Of a stretch of DNA of 64,000 bases, positions 11,201 through 21,900 are shown piece by piece. A program made the translations under genes and the position numbers. Within the stretch, counting starts at the first letter, position 1; each line of letters opens with the position of its first letter. The DNA is from Halichoerus grypus (lineage: Eukaryota; Chordata; Mammalia; Carnivora; Phocidae). The notes below the pieces were generated by a model that was not told where the DNA came from, ran no database searches, and was given only the letters and a program-made list of their open reading frames with translations. The stretch is taken from assembly GCF_964656455.1 (NCBI RefSeq), contig NC_135717.1:1674001-1738000 (forward strand), in the 5' to 3' direction.

Positions 11201-13174
11201 CCATCTGCACCCCCAAGTGAACACACACATCCATGTTTTTAGGTCAAGTCTAATTTTAATGAACCACGTCAGTGAATAAATTCCGGCTTTCAGAACCACT
11301 CAGGCCTGGTCTGCCGCGGCAGCCAGCTCACATGACTCCGCTGCGGGCCTTCCCGGCAGCTCTGGTGGGTTCCGAGCGGAGGAAGGCATCTGCTGGGATC
11401 AGACCGCTAAGACCCAACGTGTGTGTGTGTGTTTAATGAGCAAAGTGGTTTCCCTGGCTTCTCATTCCAGGCACAGGAAGCAATTATGCATTGTGTTCCT
11501 AACAGAACTTGGAGATCAAAGCTAAAAAAAAAAAAAAGCCATTCTTTACATACAACTATAAATGGTCAGGCGTAATTAGAGCACTTAGAGAAACAAAAAT
11601 ACACGTAGGGCAGTAGGGCAGCGAGACTCAGGAAGGAACAGACGGAGCTCCGCGGCTGCCGTGGCCCGGGGAGCCCCCCGAGTTCCGAGCACAGAGCCTC
11701 CAGAGAGCGTTGGCCGCATGAAGGACGAGGGAAGGAGCCGGCTGGCCGGGCAGACGAGCGCGGTCCGGGGGTGCGTGAAGCTGCTCCTCACGGGCGCCTC
11801 GCCACTGCAAGCCGGCCGCTGTTACCGTCGGTGACCCACGCCAGTTGGGAAAGTGGCCGAGCTCCGTGAGGGGTGGGGGGTTATTCTGCTCCGGCGTGAG
11901 ACGCGCGGGCGTGTGAAGGGATGCACGGGGGAGGCAGCCCAAAGATCACACGGAAATGGTCACAAGGGCTCCTTCTGGGGAGGCGTCCAGGGGTGCTGGC
12001 CACATTGTCTACTGCAGACGTGTGATTTGGGGGCTACTTCGAAACTGACGCCAGCATCAGAACGTTCCGGGGGGGCGGCCTGGTTCTGCTTCGCCATCAC
12101 ACTTGTGCTCGGGTGGGAAAGGGGTCCCTGGGAGGAGGCCTGAAGCCCCTGTCCCGTGATCAGCCACGGGGGAGCTGGCTGGAGGGCTGGGGCATCTCCT
12201 TGGGAGGCCATGGTTCTCAGCACAGGTGTGAGGAGAGGGGATTCGGGACCCAGGTCCCCGGAGCCTGCAGCCTGGAGAGTAGCACCCGTGTGGCTGTTGC
12301 CGTCCTGTGGGAAGAGCAGGAACCGGACAGGGTGGGAGGTCCCCAGCTCCGCCGCCCACCCGTGACCCCCCCAGCCGCTGAGCTCGGCCAGGCCTGGGCT
12401 GCCCCGTGGCTCATGGGCTGTTGAGCTGGGTCGGCCTGTGCACCCTGAACCAGAACCTCTGGACAGAATCAGTATTTGAAAGGTCCCCAGATGACTGCAA
12501 AGTCCCGCCAGCTCGCCAGGGGGGGAAGCGCTCCTGCGTCCCCAGCGCCTTGCTGTAGGGTCACCCGCCCGCCCGCCCGCAGGGAGCTGCAGGAGGAGAG
12601 CGGTCTGACCGTGGATGCGCTTCACAAGGTGGGCCACGTCGTGTTTGAGTTCGTGGGCGAGCCTGAGCTGATGGACGTGCACATCTTCCGCGCAGACAGT
12701 GTCCGGGGGACGCCCGTGGAGAGCGACGGTGAGTCCTGGAGTCCGTCCCTCCCCACCCCAGCGGGCGAGGGGAGACCAGGTCCGGGTCCCGGGAGGCAGG
12801 CCCCGCGCCGGCACCTAGCTCCGAGCCTTGTTCCTCTTCTGCAAAGTGACACAGCCGAGTACGCCCGGTGCCTCATACGGACCTGCCTGCTCACTGCTCA
12901 CTGACGGGCAGTTTAAGCCTGGGTGCTCTTTCCACCTGCTACAGAAATGCGCCCTCGGTGGTTCCAGCTGGACCAGATCCCCTTCTCGGACATGTGGCCC
13001 GATGACAGCTACTGGTTTCCCCTCCTGCTCCAGAAGAAGAAATTCCACGGGTACTTCAAGTTCCAGGACCCCGACACCATCCTGGACTACACGCTACGCG
13101 AGGTGGACGAGGTGGACGAGGCAGAAGTGCGCTGGCCCCTGCGGGCCATGGGACCCACTTCACCCGCTCACTGA
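5141..13174 (+). CDS. NUDT1: NUDT1 / MTH1, oxidised purine nucleoside triphosphatase (three coding exons)
   Basis: Joined coding exons 5141-5292, 12583-12728 and 12945-13174 give 528 nt, 175 residues plus stop, all with GT-AG introns. The enzyme hydrolyses 8-oxo-dGTP and 2-hydroxy-dATP to monophosphates in cytosol and mitochondria, keeping oxidised purines out of DNA. The start MGASRLYTL matches the common p18 form of human MTH1. The Nudix box is intact: G37, E43, then REL at 51-53, E55, E56 and G58. Substrate-pocket residues T8, F27, N33, W117, D119 and D120 are all at human positions. After the family's usual end (REVD near residue 153) the frame continues for about twenty residues, against 156 in human. 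It shares a CpG-island promoter with MRM2 and ends tail-to-tail with SNX8. Identification is very secure; the extended C-terminus is read directly but should be confirmed with transcript data. Confidence 0.97.
5350..5465 (-). repeat. MIR SINE fragment
   Basis: The sequence cctcagttccttcatctgc, followed by agaatgggaataacagtaac, matches the antisense MIR core. It is diverged and truncated. Confidence 0.55.
5600..5720 (+). repeat. MIR SINE fragment
   Basis: The order is taatcctcagcac, gcccagagaggtcgagtggc, then cacacagct, which follows the MIR core in sense orientation. Confidence 0.6.
5721..7249 (+). other. NUDT1: NUDT1 intron, no supported gene
   Basis: This is part of the 7.3-kb intron between the first two coding exons. 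Open frames on both strands are short and show no recognisable domain. I see no clear interspersed repeat except edges of neighbouring elements. Confidence 0.5.
8200..8420 (+). repeat. CanSINE (carnivore tRNA-Lys SINE)
   Basis: Head gggcgcctgggtggctcagt, CT-rich middle and an AATAAA-rich tail. Near-perfect target-site duplications aaaac(t/c)gtttcatctt flank it at about 8184-8199 and 8421-8436. Confidence 0.95.
8782..8978 (-). repeat. CanSINE, antisense
   Basis: It begins with a T-run and taagattttatttatttta, and ends with gacacccaggggcccc. The target duplication ggatctttt is present on both sides. Confidence 0.92.
9621..12582 (+). other. NUDT1: NUDT1 intron, unique sequence with an AT-rich block
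   Basis: No exon is supported. Positions 10920-11600 stand out as lower GC than their surroundings, with homeobox-type cores (ctaattatc, caattatgca, gtaattaga) and no repeat signature. This could be a regulatory element. The rest is GC-rich and featureless to my reading. Confidence 0.45.
12583..12728 (+). CDS. NUDT1: NUDT1 second coding exon (residues 51-100)
   Basis: The acceptor is a CCCG-repeat tract ending in gcag (AG at 12581-12582). The donor is GACG|GTGAGT after 12728. It encodes the second half of the Nudix box, RELQEESGL, including the metal-binding glutamates E52, E55 and E56. The exon is 146 nt and phase-compatible on both sides. Confidence 0.95.
12945..13174 (+). CDS. NUDT1: NUDT1 last coding exon (residues 100-175)
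   Basis: The acceptor ctgctacag is followed by aaATG. It encodes [13 protein letters not shown] with W117, D119 and D120, which recognise the oxidised base. The human protein stops shortly after LREVD; here LREVD is followed by EVDEAEV and about ten further residues (ending TSPAH) before TGA at 13172-13174. A 9-bp tandem repeat, gtggacgag, lies at the divergence point (about 13102-13119). Confidence 0.93.
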
Positions 13175-13224
13175 GCCCCGAGGCAGAGCTGGGGTCTTGG
13201 GGTGGGGGGGTGGGCGGAGGTGAA

Positions 13225-13230
13225 AATAAA
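13225..13230 (+). terminator. NUDT1: NUDT1 polyadenylation signal AATAAA
   Basis: AATAAA lies about 50 bp after the stop codon, giving a very short 3'UTR. Cleavage is expected near 13245-13260. No other canonical signal is closer. Confidence 0.85.
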
Positions 13231-13259
13231 GACCTTTTACCTCTTCCACATTCCTCGCG

Positions 13260-13565
13260 GGGTGCCGGCTGGGCCGTGACCGCGCCCTGGGACAGAGCAG
13301 CGCTGAGAGGACAGCTGGAGGGCCGGGTGCTGCCCTGTGCGGTGCCATGGGCTCTTGTTGGGACCAGCGGGGGCGAGCAGCTGTACCCTCCTTGTTCCCC
13401 ACCCCTCCACCAAGGGGAAACTGAGGAACAGTCATGGCCCAGGGCTAAAACCCTGGTCTAAGGCACCGGAGGCTGTCCCCTACGGGACCCCAAGGGACAG
13501 GGTGTTCTCGTCCACATCTCTGACCACCAGGAAGGGGGGAGGCAGACAACGCACAACTTACCCAA
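13260..13565. other. Tail-to-tail spacer between NUDT1 and SNX8
   Basis: The spacer lies between the expected NUDT1 cleavage site (about 13250) and the expected SNX8 cleavage site (about 13570). No open frame or repeat of note is seen. Confidence 0.5.
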
Positions 13566-13574
13566 CTTTCATAA

Positions 13575-16029
13575 ACAGGTTTAATGGTTGTTCGTGTTTA
13601 TTGATAAAAACTTTGGAATGTATGCCATTTGTGAACAATTCCAGTTTACTGGGCGTAGTAGTAACTGATCCCTACAGCCTTTCTTATAAAGTGCTCCATA
13701 CATCAAACTGCGTCACCGAGGGAGGAGGGGCCTCGAGGGCAGATAGAACCAGCCAGGGTCCCGTGCGCACATCAGAACTGCGTCTTCCGCTCCGGCTCTG
13801 CATCTGCCGGTGACAGCGAGCGAACGAGCAGGGTCCAGGGTGGATGGTCCTAGGTGGGGTTCCACTCCAGCCTTGCCCGAGTCCGGGAGCAGGGCTCTGT
13901 CCCCGTGGCATTCGGACCGTGCAGGCCGTGGAAGACAAGGAAGGCCCTGCAGCTCAGGCACAGGGAGGCTCTGTGCAGAAAAAAGTGGCCTCTGCTGTCC
14001 CCAGCTGAGGGCACAGGGAGGACATGACCCCCCCACCCCCAGCAAGTCTCTGCATCTGTCTGCTGACCTCCCTGCAGGGCCTGGGGGGAGGGAGGGGATG
14101 GACCAGAAACGCCCCTCCAGGCAAGAGCCCCTCATTTCCGCCTCAGGAACAGGCCAAGGGAACACGGAGTCACCAGCAAATCCTCTCCAAAAAGCACAGG
14201 GCAAGTCTCTGGTGCTGAAGTCTCCTTGGTGACCTGGGTGAGGAGGCCCTCCCCGCGCCGGCCCTCCCGCCTTTGAGCAGCTGCCCAGTGCATGCGCCCC
14301 CAGCCCTAGTGCATGCAAGGCGGGGCCTGCTCTCCACTGTCCTGGGGTCGCCTGTCCCTCACCAGCCACGTGCAGGCCGCGGGTGGGTGAGCAGCATCGG
14401 ACAGGGATGAACAGGAGGCTCAGAGGTCACGCTTTGTGGCTCAAGTGCACACGGCCGCGGGAGCAGCCCCGCTCCCGGCGCCCGAGAACCCATTTCTACA
14501 GCGGGGGGCTGAGAACCCAAGCACCGCCCGGGAACAGGCCACTGACCGAAACGACCCCCACGTGCTGGGCTCTGCGGATGCACTGCCCCTTCTCGTCAGC
14601 CCAGGGAGGCACAGGCCTCGGTCACGGGGCCTCGTGCGAGCGGGGGCGCAGCAGGTCCCCCCCCACACACCCCCATGGCTGTTCCGCCGGCACAGGCAGA
14701 ACCCGCACGTGGGGTGGGTCCGTCCCGGCCTGACCCGGTCGTCTGGCCGGACCAAAAGGACACTTTCCCCCAGACTGCGGTGTGCATGGTCTCCTCGGGG
14801 AAGCACACCTGTCTGTGGGGAGAGAAGCTACCCTCGGTCCCCATGCTGTGTGCGGACACACAGGTGGACGTCAGACCCGGGCGCACCCCCAGGAGTCTGC
14901 GCTCCCCCCCGGAAGGCATGAATCTCAGGAATCCTGTAGTGCGGTCAGGACCTCCTCCAGCACCGCTCGGGGCCAGGGAGCAGTGAGCGCAAAGGGCTGC
15001 AGGCCTAGGAGAAAGCCCCCGGCCTGTGTTTACACAAAAGGGAGTCAGAGCAGGAAGCACCCAGGCCCTAAGCGCACAGGAGCCCCGGAGCTCCGGGCAC
15101 AGAGCCCTCTGGGCCTGCGGGTGCCGGAGGGAGGCTAGAAGGAGGGGTCTGAGTGCCTGAAGTAAGTGAGGCCAGTTTACAGCGGCTCAGCCATGGCCAC
15201 ACGGACCCTTCCTACAGAGTCCGGCTGCGACACCGCCCCCCACCCGGCCTCCTCTGGCCTTCCAGCCTCCAGGTGCAGTCTGCAGAGAAACGGGCGTCCG
15301 GGCAGCTGAGAGGACGGAACCGTTGCTGCACTTGGACAAACAGCACCACTTCACCCTGTCTCCGCCATCGCAGACCACCAGGCGCACATGGGTCAGAGAC
15401 TGAGCGTGCACACAGGGAGGGACACAGGACACTTGACCCTAGAGACCAGGCCAGGGCCCCCATGGCACTCCCTGGGGCTTGTCCCCTGGAAATCCACACC
15501 ACTGCCCCTTCTCCCTGGGGCTGGCCTCCAGGGACGTGCCAGGTACAGCCACCTCTCATCCGACACAGGGACAGTGCTGTCCTCTGTGGGCTCAGCTCAT
15601 CCAGACCCTCCTGACTGCTCTAAGCCCCTGGGGGGCCCCCTGCACATGCCCCCTCCCCCCCAGCACCTGCTAGGTGGAAACCATCCTGCCACCGTGACCT
15701 CTGGGAATCAGAGAAAACCATTCCAGGGGCCCTCAACTTCTCCCCACCAGACTCCCAGGCACAGTGCGGGGGGCAGGGGGGCAGAGGCAGCTGAGCAGAT
15801 CCCCATGGCCTCTGGCTTCCGTGGATGCTCAGATCATGTCCTCGGCCCTGTTCCCCAGGAGGGCAGCACCCAGACCCTGGACCCCCCCCAGCCCGGGCGT
15901 CAGCCCAACACCGGGGACCCTGTGGTGGGGGGGAAGGCAGCCGCTGTCTGAAGGGAATTAAACAGGGACACACCGTTTGGAAAGAGGTTTTAGTGAGGCC
16001 GCCGGGGCTCCCGCCCCAGGCCACTGGCA
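13575..16029 (-). other. SNX8: SNX8 3' untranslated region (inferred)
   Basis: About 2.45 kb of GC-rich sequence separates the SNX8 stop codon from the first canonical poly(A) signals on that strand. Overlapping open frames are composition-driven and show no domain. The extent is inferred from the poly(A) signals only. Confidence 0.55.
13580..13602 (-). terminator. SNX8: SNX8 polyadenylation signals
   Basis: On the minus strand AATAAA lies at 13602-13597 and ATTAAA at 13585-13580. I saw no other canonical signal between the SNX8 stop codon (16030) and here, so this pair most likely ends SNX8 transcripts at about 13560-13580. Confidence 0.65.
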
Positions 16030-16140
16030 CTACTGAGGAGACATGCCGTCCTGCGGGGATCTCGGCGGGGGCAGGGAACTGTTGGGTCCCGCGAAGAGGC
16101 AGCTGAGCTTGGGCTTCAGGTCGTTCCACACCTTGCTCAT
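16030..16140 (-). CDS. SNX8: SNX8 exon 11 (residues 428-463, stop)
   Basis: Acceptor CTTCTCCAG precedes ATGAGCAAG. It encodes [19 protein letters not shown] and a proline/serine-rich end, with TAG at 16032-16030. It is the end of the BAR domain plus the C-terminal tail; the final residues differ from human (here GMSPQ). Confidence 0.95.
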   Translation of the reverse strand: MSKVWNDLKPKLSCLFAGPNSSLPPPRSPQDGMSPQ

Positions 16141-18895
16141 CTGGAGAAGAGGGAGCACAACAGGGTGAGAAACCCCCGAGGAGCCCCGTGCCACCAGACC
16201 AGACCAGGGGACAGCTGGCCCTTCCCCTCGCCGCATCTCAGCCCCTTCCTCCACAGAGGACGCCGAAAGAGAAGGAATGGTGTGCGCCGCACGCACGCCC
16301 GGTGGCCGGCAGGTGGGCTCCGCCAGGACCGGCCTCCCGGTGTGGCGGGTCACACAGGACAAGCCGCGCCAGAGAGGAAGTGGGGGTAAGACGTGCGGCA
16401 GTGCTCACTCGCACGCTGGTATCCGGCTTGAGGAGCAGACACCAGCGGCACGGGGAGGAGGGCGGCTCGGAGATCAGCCTCCCCAGACCCGAGCCCACCT
16501 GCACGGGGCCCTGCGCGGGCCTCCACCGGAGCGGGAGAGGCCCGTTCCTCTCTGGCTGACCCGCCGGGACGCTCCCCAGGGATGGGGACGCTGCAGTCCC
16601 AGACGCTTGTAGCCCATCACCCTCCGGGTCCCACGCCGATCCTGGAGGCCGAGGAGGCGCACAGCACACACCGTCTTTCAGAAACGGAAACTTGCCACAG
16701 GGATTAAACACGCCAAGGCTGGAGAGTTCTAACAGGCGCAGAGCCGGGACTGCGGCCCAGGCTTTAGGGACTCTGGCCTGAGCACGCCTACTGTGCCAGG
16801 GAGCTGCAGGTGGCCACGGGCAGACGCGCCCCCCCCCAGCAGGTGACTGTCCTGCTGGGGCTGCCACCAGGCCTTGACCCGACCCAGCACACACCACGTC
16901 AGCAGCGGCCAGCAAAGGCAGAACCACGCGGGGACCGTATACGAGTTTCTTCAAGCCTAGACACACGCCCCCTTCTAGGCTGTCTGGAGAGGGACACGCC
17001 TGTCCCCATTTGCGGAGGCACAAGGAGTCCAAGACAAGCTAGCGCCACGCGGCTCTGGGTCCTCGGGGCCAGCAGGTGTCCGCGGAGCTTGCCACGTCTC
17101 CAGCCAAGCAGAGGGCTTGTTCCCAGCAGTGCGGGAGCCACCGGCCGGAGGACACGGACCCGGGGTCTGCGCCAACCCCCGCCTTCTCTCACCGACGCCC
17201 CACCCTCTCTTCTCTCCATTCCAGGGGATGCTGCGCTTTACCCGACTCCAGAATTCCTCCAGGAGAGGAGGAACACTTCCATCATGGTCTCACGCTGCCC
17301 CCCACCCTCCAAGCATCGCGAGGACAGCTTTGCCACTGCTGTTCGCCCTGCGTGTGCGACAGCAGACATGAACCTGGCCTGTTTCCAGGCCCCGTGCTCC
17401 CGGCAATGCCGGAAGGCCGGCTGCAGGAGTGCCAGGCTCCCAGACAGCAAGGGGCTGGCCGACCCACCTCCTTGTGGCCTTGGATCTGCGAGTTGACAAA
17501 GGCCCCGAGGATGTGGGAGGTGAGGGGCAGGTAGATGTGGACCAGCTGCATCTCCTGGTGCAGGCAGTACAAGGAGAAGAAGCTCCGAAGCTCCAAGGTC
17601 TGGATGGCGTTCTCCTGCTGCGGAGAGAGGAGCCGCCCCTCGTACCCGGCCCAGCGGACGCTGCGGAGCGCCACACCAATACACGGCCCCTCCCCGAGCC
17701 CGGGGCCTCAAGCCCTTCCCTGCACCGGCGCTGAGGAAAATTCCAAGCCACTCACCCCAACCGGGCACCCCAAAGGCTCTGCTCTGGGCACCACAGGGCC
17801 GCCTGCCCATCCCCCCGCCGGCCGCACCGGCCCCAGGCAGCGACCCTCCGGAAGCTCAGGGGCCAGGCCCCGAAGTACAGCTCCGGGGCCCAGCCAGGCC
17901 AGGCCTGCTCACGGGCAGCCCAGCCGGGGCGCAGCCCCGGGCCGCCCCGCCCCCCGCCCCCCGCCAGAAGCACCTCGACGATGCGGGACTCCAGCGGCTG
18001 CGCCGAGTCGGGCTCGCGGCTCTGCACGGCGGCACTCAGCATCTGCCTCTTCGTCACGCTGTACTTGTGCAGGGCACGCTGGTGCTTGTGCAGCACGCCC
18101 TTCTCGTGCCGTTCGCACAGGTCCTGTGCGGGGAGGGCACCTGCGCTCAGCCACCAGCCAGCAGGGACCCGGAGCCACCCTCCCCCCGGGGGAGGCCGCG
18201 TGGAAAGGGGGCAGTGGGAAGAGACCAGCCAACAGACACATGCTTCCAAGTCAGCGCTGTTCACACACGAGCCCCTCCTCTTCAGAAACCGTTCCCACGC
18301 ACACCCACTCACTCCACGCTCAGGAAGGAGTCGTGGAACGGAGTGGTTCCGGTGACAGGCCCCGGGTGAAACCAGGAGGGGCTGCAGTGCACATCAGCAC
18401 CGCCAACCGAAAACCCACATAAACTAGGTCCTGTCCACAAGGGAAGACGCACAGGGAAGATGGAAGGTGGGTTTCCGACTTTTCTGCTGCCCAGTTTCAG
18501 GAAGCCCGTGTCCCTCCAGCAGCAGAAAGACCCACCTCCAAAAGGAAGATGCACCGGCATTTCCCTGGAGCCCTAAAATAGCCCCACTCAGGAATCTTGT
18601 GGGAAATACTGGCCACAGAACCACAGTGCTGGGATCTCGAGGGGACCTGGCTACCATCCAACTTAACAAATCCCTTCTGGAACCTTCCTCAAAGTCCTGG
18701 GCCCCCTCTCCTTGAGCTCAGCACGAAGGATTCTCTGGCTTCACAGACCATCCAGCCCATCACCGACGCCACCACGGTTCAGAAGCCAGCCCTACACAGA
18801 GCTGGAGTCGGACTTCCCAGCATCTCTGCCCACAGAAGAGGCAAGCTCCCTCCGCGCCAGGCCAGCCCCCACACATGTGTAGGGAGCGAGCATAT

Positions 18896-18927
<32 letters not shown>

Positions 18928-21900
18928 CCCCCTCTGTGCACACATGTGCACATGGACACACGTGCGCACGCACACGTGTGGGAGCGTACGTATACGCCCA
19001 CATACACATACAGGTGTTCTGCATACATGCACATACACTCACGTGCACGTGTGCAGTCACATACGTGTATACACTCTTACATGTACACGTGCACACACGT
19101 ACATACCTGTGCTCACAATTTACACATTCACACATACTTCTACATATGCACATATACCCACATACATACACACACGTGTACGCACGTCTTAACGTGTACA
19201 CACACATACACATACACACATACACGCGCTCGTGCATACCCTCACACATTCACACACATGCACATGCATACACAAATGCATGCATGCACTCATACACATA
19301 CATACACATACACACATACACGCGCTCGTGCATACCCTCACATTCACATGCATGCACATGCATACACAAATGCTTGCATGCACTCATGCACACACATACA
19401 CACGTGCGCGTGTACACACACATTCATACACATACACACATACACGCGCTTGTGCATACCCTCACATTCACACGCATGCACATGCATACACAAATGCATG
19501 CATGCACTCATACACATACACACGTGCGCGTGTACACACACACATACATACACATACACACGCTTGTGCATACCCTCATACACATTCACACGCATGCACT
19601 CATGCACACACATATGTGCGTGTGTACATTCATACACATACATACACGCGCTCGTGCATACCTTCACACATTCACACACATGCACATGCATACACAAATG
19701 CATGCATTCATATGCACACACATACACACGTGCGCGTGTACACACGCGCGCTCGTGCATACCCTCATACATTCACACGCATGCACATGCATACACAAATG
19801 CATGCACTCATATGCACACACGTGCGTGTGTACACACACACATACACGAGCTCGTGCATACCCTCATTCACACGCGTGCACATGCATACACAAATGCATG
19901 CATGCACTCATGCACACACATACACACGTGCGCGTGTACACACACATACACATACACACGCTCATGCATACCCTCATTCACACGCATACACATGCATACA
20001 CAAATGCATGCACTCATGCACATACACACGTGCGCGTGTACACACACATACACATACACGCGCTCGTGCATACCCTCACACATTCACACGCATGCACTCA
20101 TGCACACACATATGTGCGTGTGTACATTCATACACATACATACACGCGCTCGTGCATACCTTCACACATTCACACACATGCACATGCATACACAAATGCA
20201 TGCATTCATATGCACACACATACACACGTGCGCGTGTACACACGCGCGCTCGTGCATACCCTCATACATTCACACGCATGCACATGCATACACAAATGCA
20301 TGCACTCATATGCACACACGTGCGTGTGTACACACACACATACACGAGCTCGTGCATACCCTCATTCACACGCGTGCACATGCATACACAAATGCATGCA
20401 TGCACTCATGCACACACATACACACGTGCGCGTGTACACACACATACACATACACACGCTCATGCATACCCTCATTCACACGCATACACATGCATACACA
20501 AATGCATGCACTCATACACATACACACGTGCGCGTGTACACACACACATACATACACATACACACGCTCGTGCATACCCTCACACATTCACACGCACGCA
20601 CATGCATATACAAATGCATGCATGCACTCATGCGCACACATACATACACATACACACATACACGCGCTCGTGCATACCCTCATACATTCACACGCATGCA
20701 CATGCATACACAAATGCATGCACTCATGCACACACACACGTGCGCGTGTACACACACATACACGCGCTCGTGCATACCCTCATACATTCACATGCATGCA
20801 TGCACTCATGCACACACATACACACGTGTGTGTACACACACACGCGCTCGTGCATACCCTCATACATTCACACGCATGCACATGCATACACAAATGCATG
20901 CACTCATGCACACACACACGTGCGCGTGTAGACACATACACGCGCTCGTGCATACCCTCATACATTCACACGCATGCACATGCATACACAAATGCATGCA
21001 CTCATGCACACACACATACATACATGCGCTCGTGCATACCCTCATACATTCACACCCATGCACATGCATACACAAATGCATGCACTCATATGCACACACA
21101 TACGTGCGCATGTACACACACACATACACGCGCTCGTGCATACCCTCACACATTCACACGCATGCACATGCATACAAATGCATGCACTCATGCACACACA
21201 CACGTGCGCGTGTACACACACATACACGCGCTCGTGCATACCCTCACACATTCACACGCATGCACATGCATACACAAATGCATGCATGCACTCATGCACA
21301 CATACGTGCGCATGTACACATACATGCACATACACACATACACGTGCTCGTGCATACCCTCATACATTCACACGCATGCACATGCATACACAAATACATG
21401 CACTCATGCACACACACACGTGCGCGTGTACACACATGCATACACATACACCCGCATGTATGCATGCGTGCACACACACACCCGCCAATCTCAGACCAAG
21501 GGAAGCCAGAGGCCTGTCTGCACACCTGCTGGGGCCACAGCCCAGAACACCTGCAGAACCCGCCAGGGGGAAATAACTCTGGCAAGACTGTCTACGGCCC
21601 ATCTTCCCTCCACAGCCCTGGCTTCGCAGCTCTTCGTCCACTCCTCTGGAGTCACACCCCTGAAAGATCATGGATCCTTCTCAAAAGCTCTGTCCTTGGC
21701 CAAGGAACAGCCAGACTCACTTTATAGGACTGGAGCAAATCCAAGAAGAGGTTCAATTTCTCCACCACGTCATTCTCTTCCTGTTTGCCCTAGAAAACAA
21801 GGGTGGGTGACCAACACCGAGCACCACAGGACCCACAGACCCGGCCAGGGCCCCCCATACGCAGGCCTGAGCTGGCTCTTCCCCCCACAGCCACCAGCCA

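Larger units (their letters stand above)
18124..21720 (-). other. SNX8: SNX8 intron 8
   Basis: A 3.6-kb intron made mostly of the CA/CATG-rich tandem array at 18900-21480. The flanks (18124-18890 and 21485-21720) are unique sequence without recognisable elements. Confidence 0.75.

Noticed and set aside
18900..21480. CRISPR-like array because of regular ~100-bp periodicity
   Set aside because: Units have no unique spacers between constant repeats; all parts are related. The genome is mammalian. It is a microsatellite-derived array.
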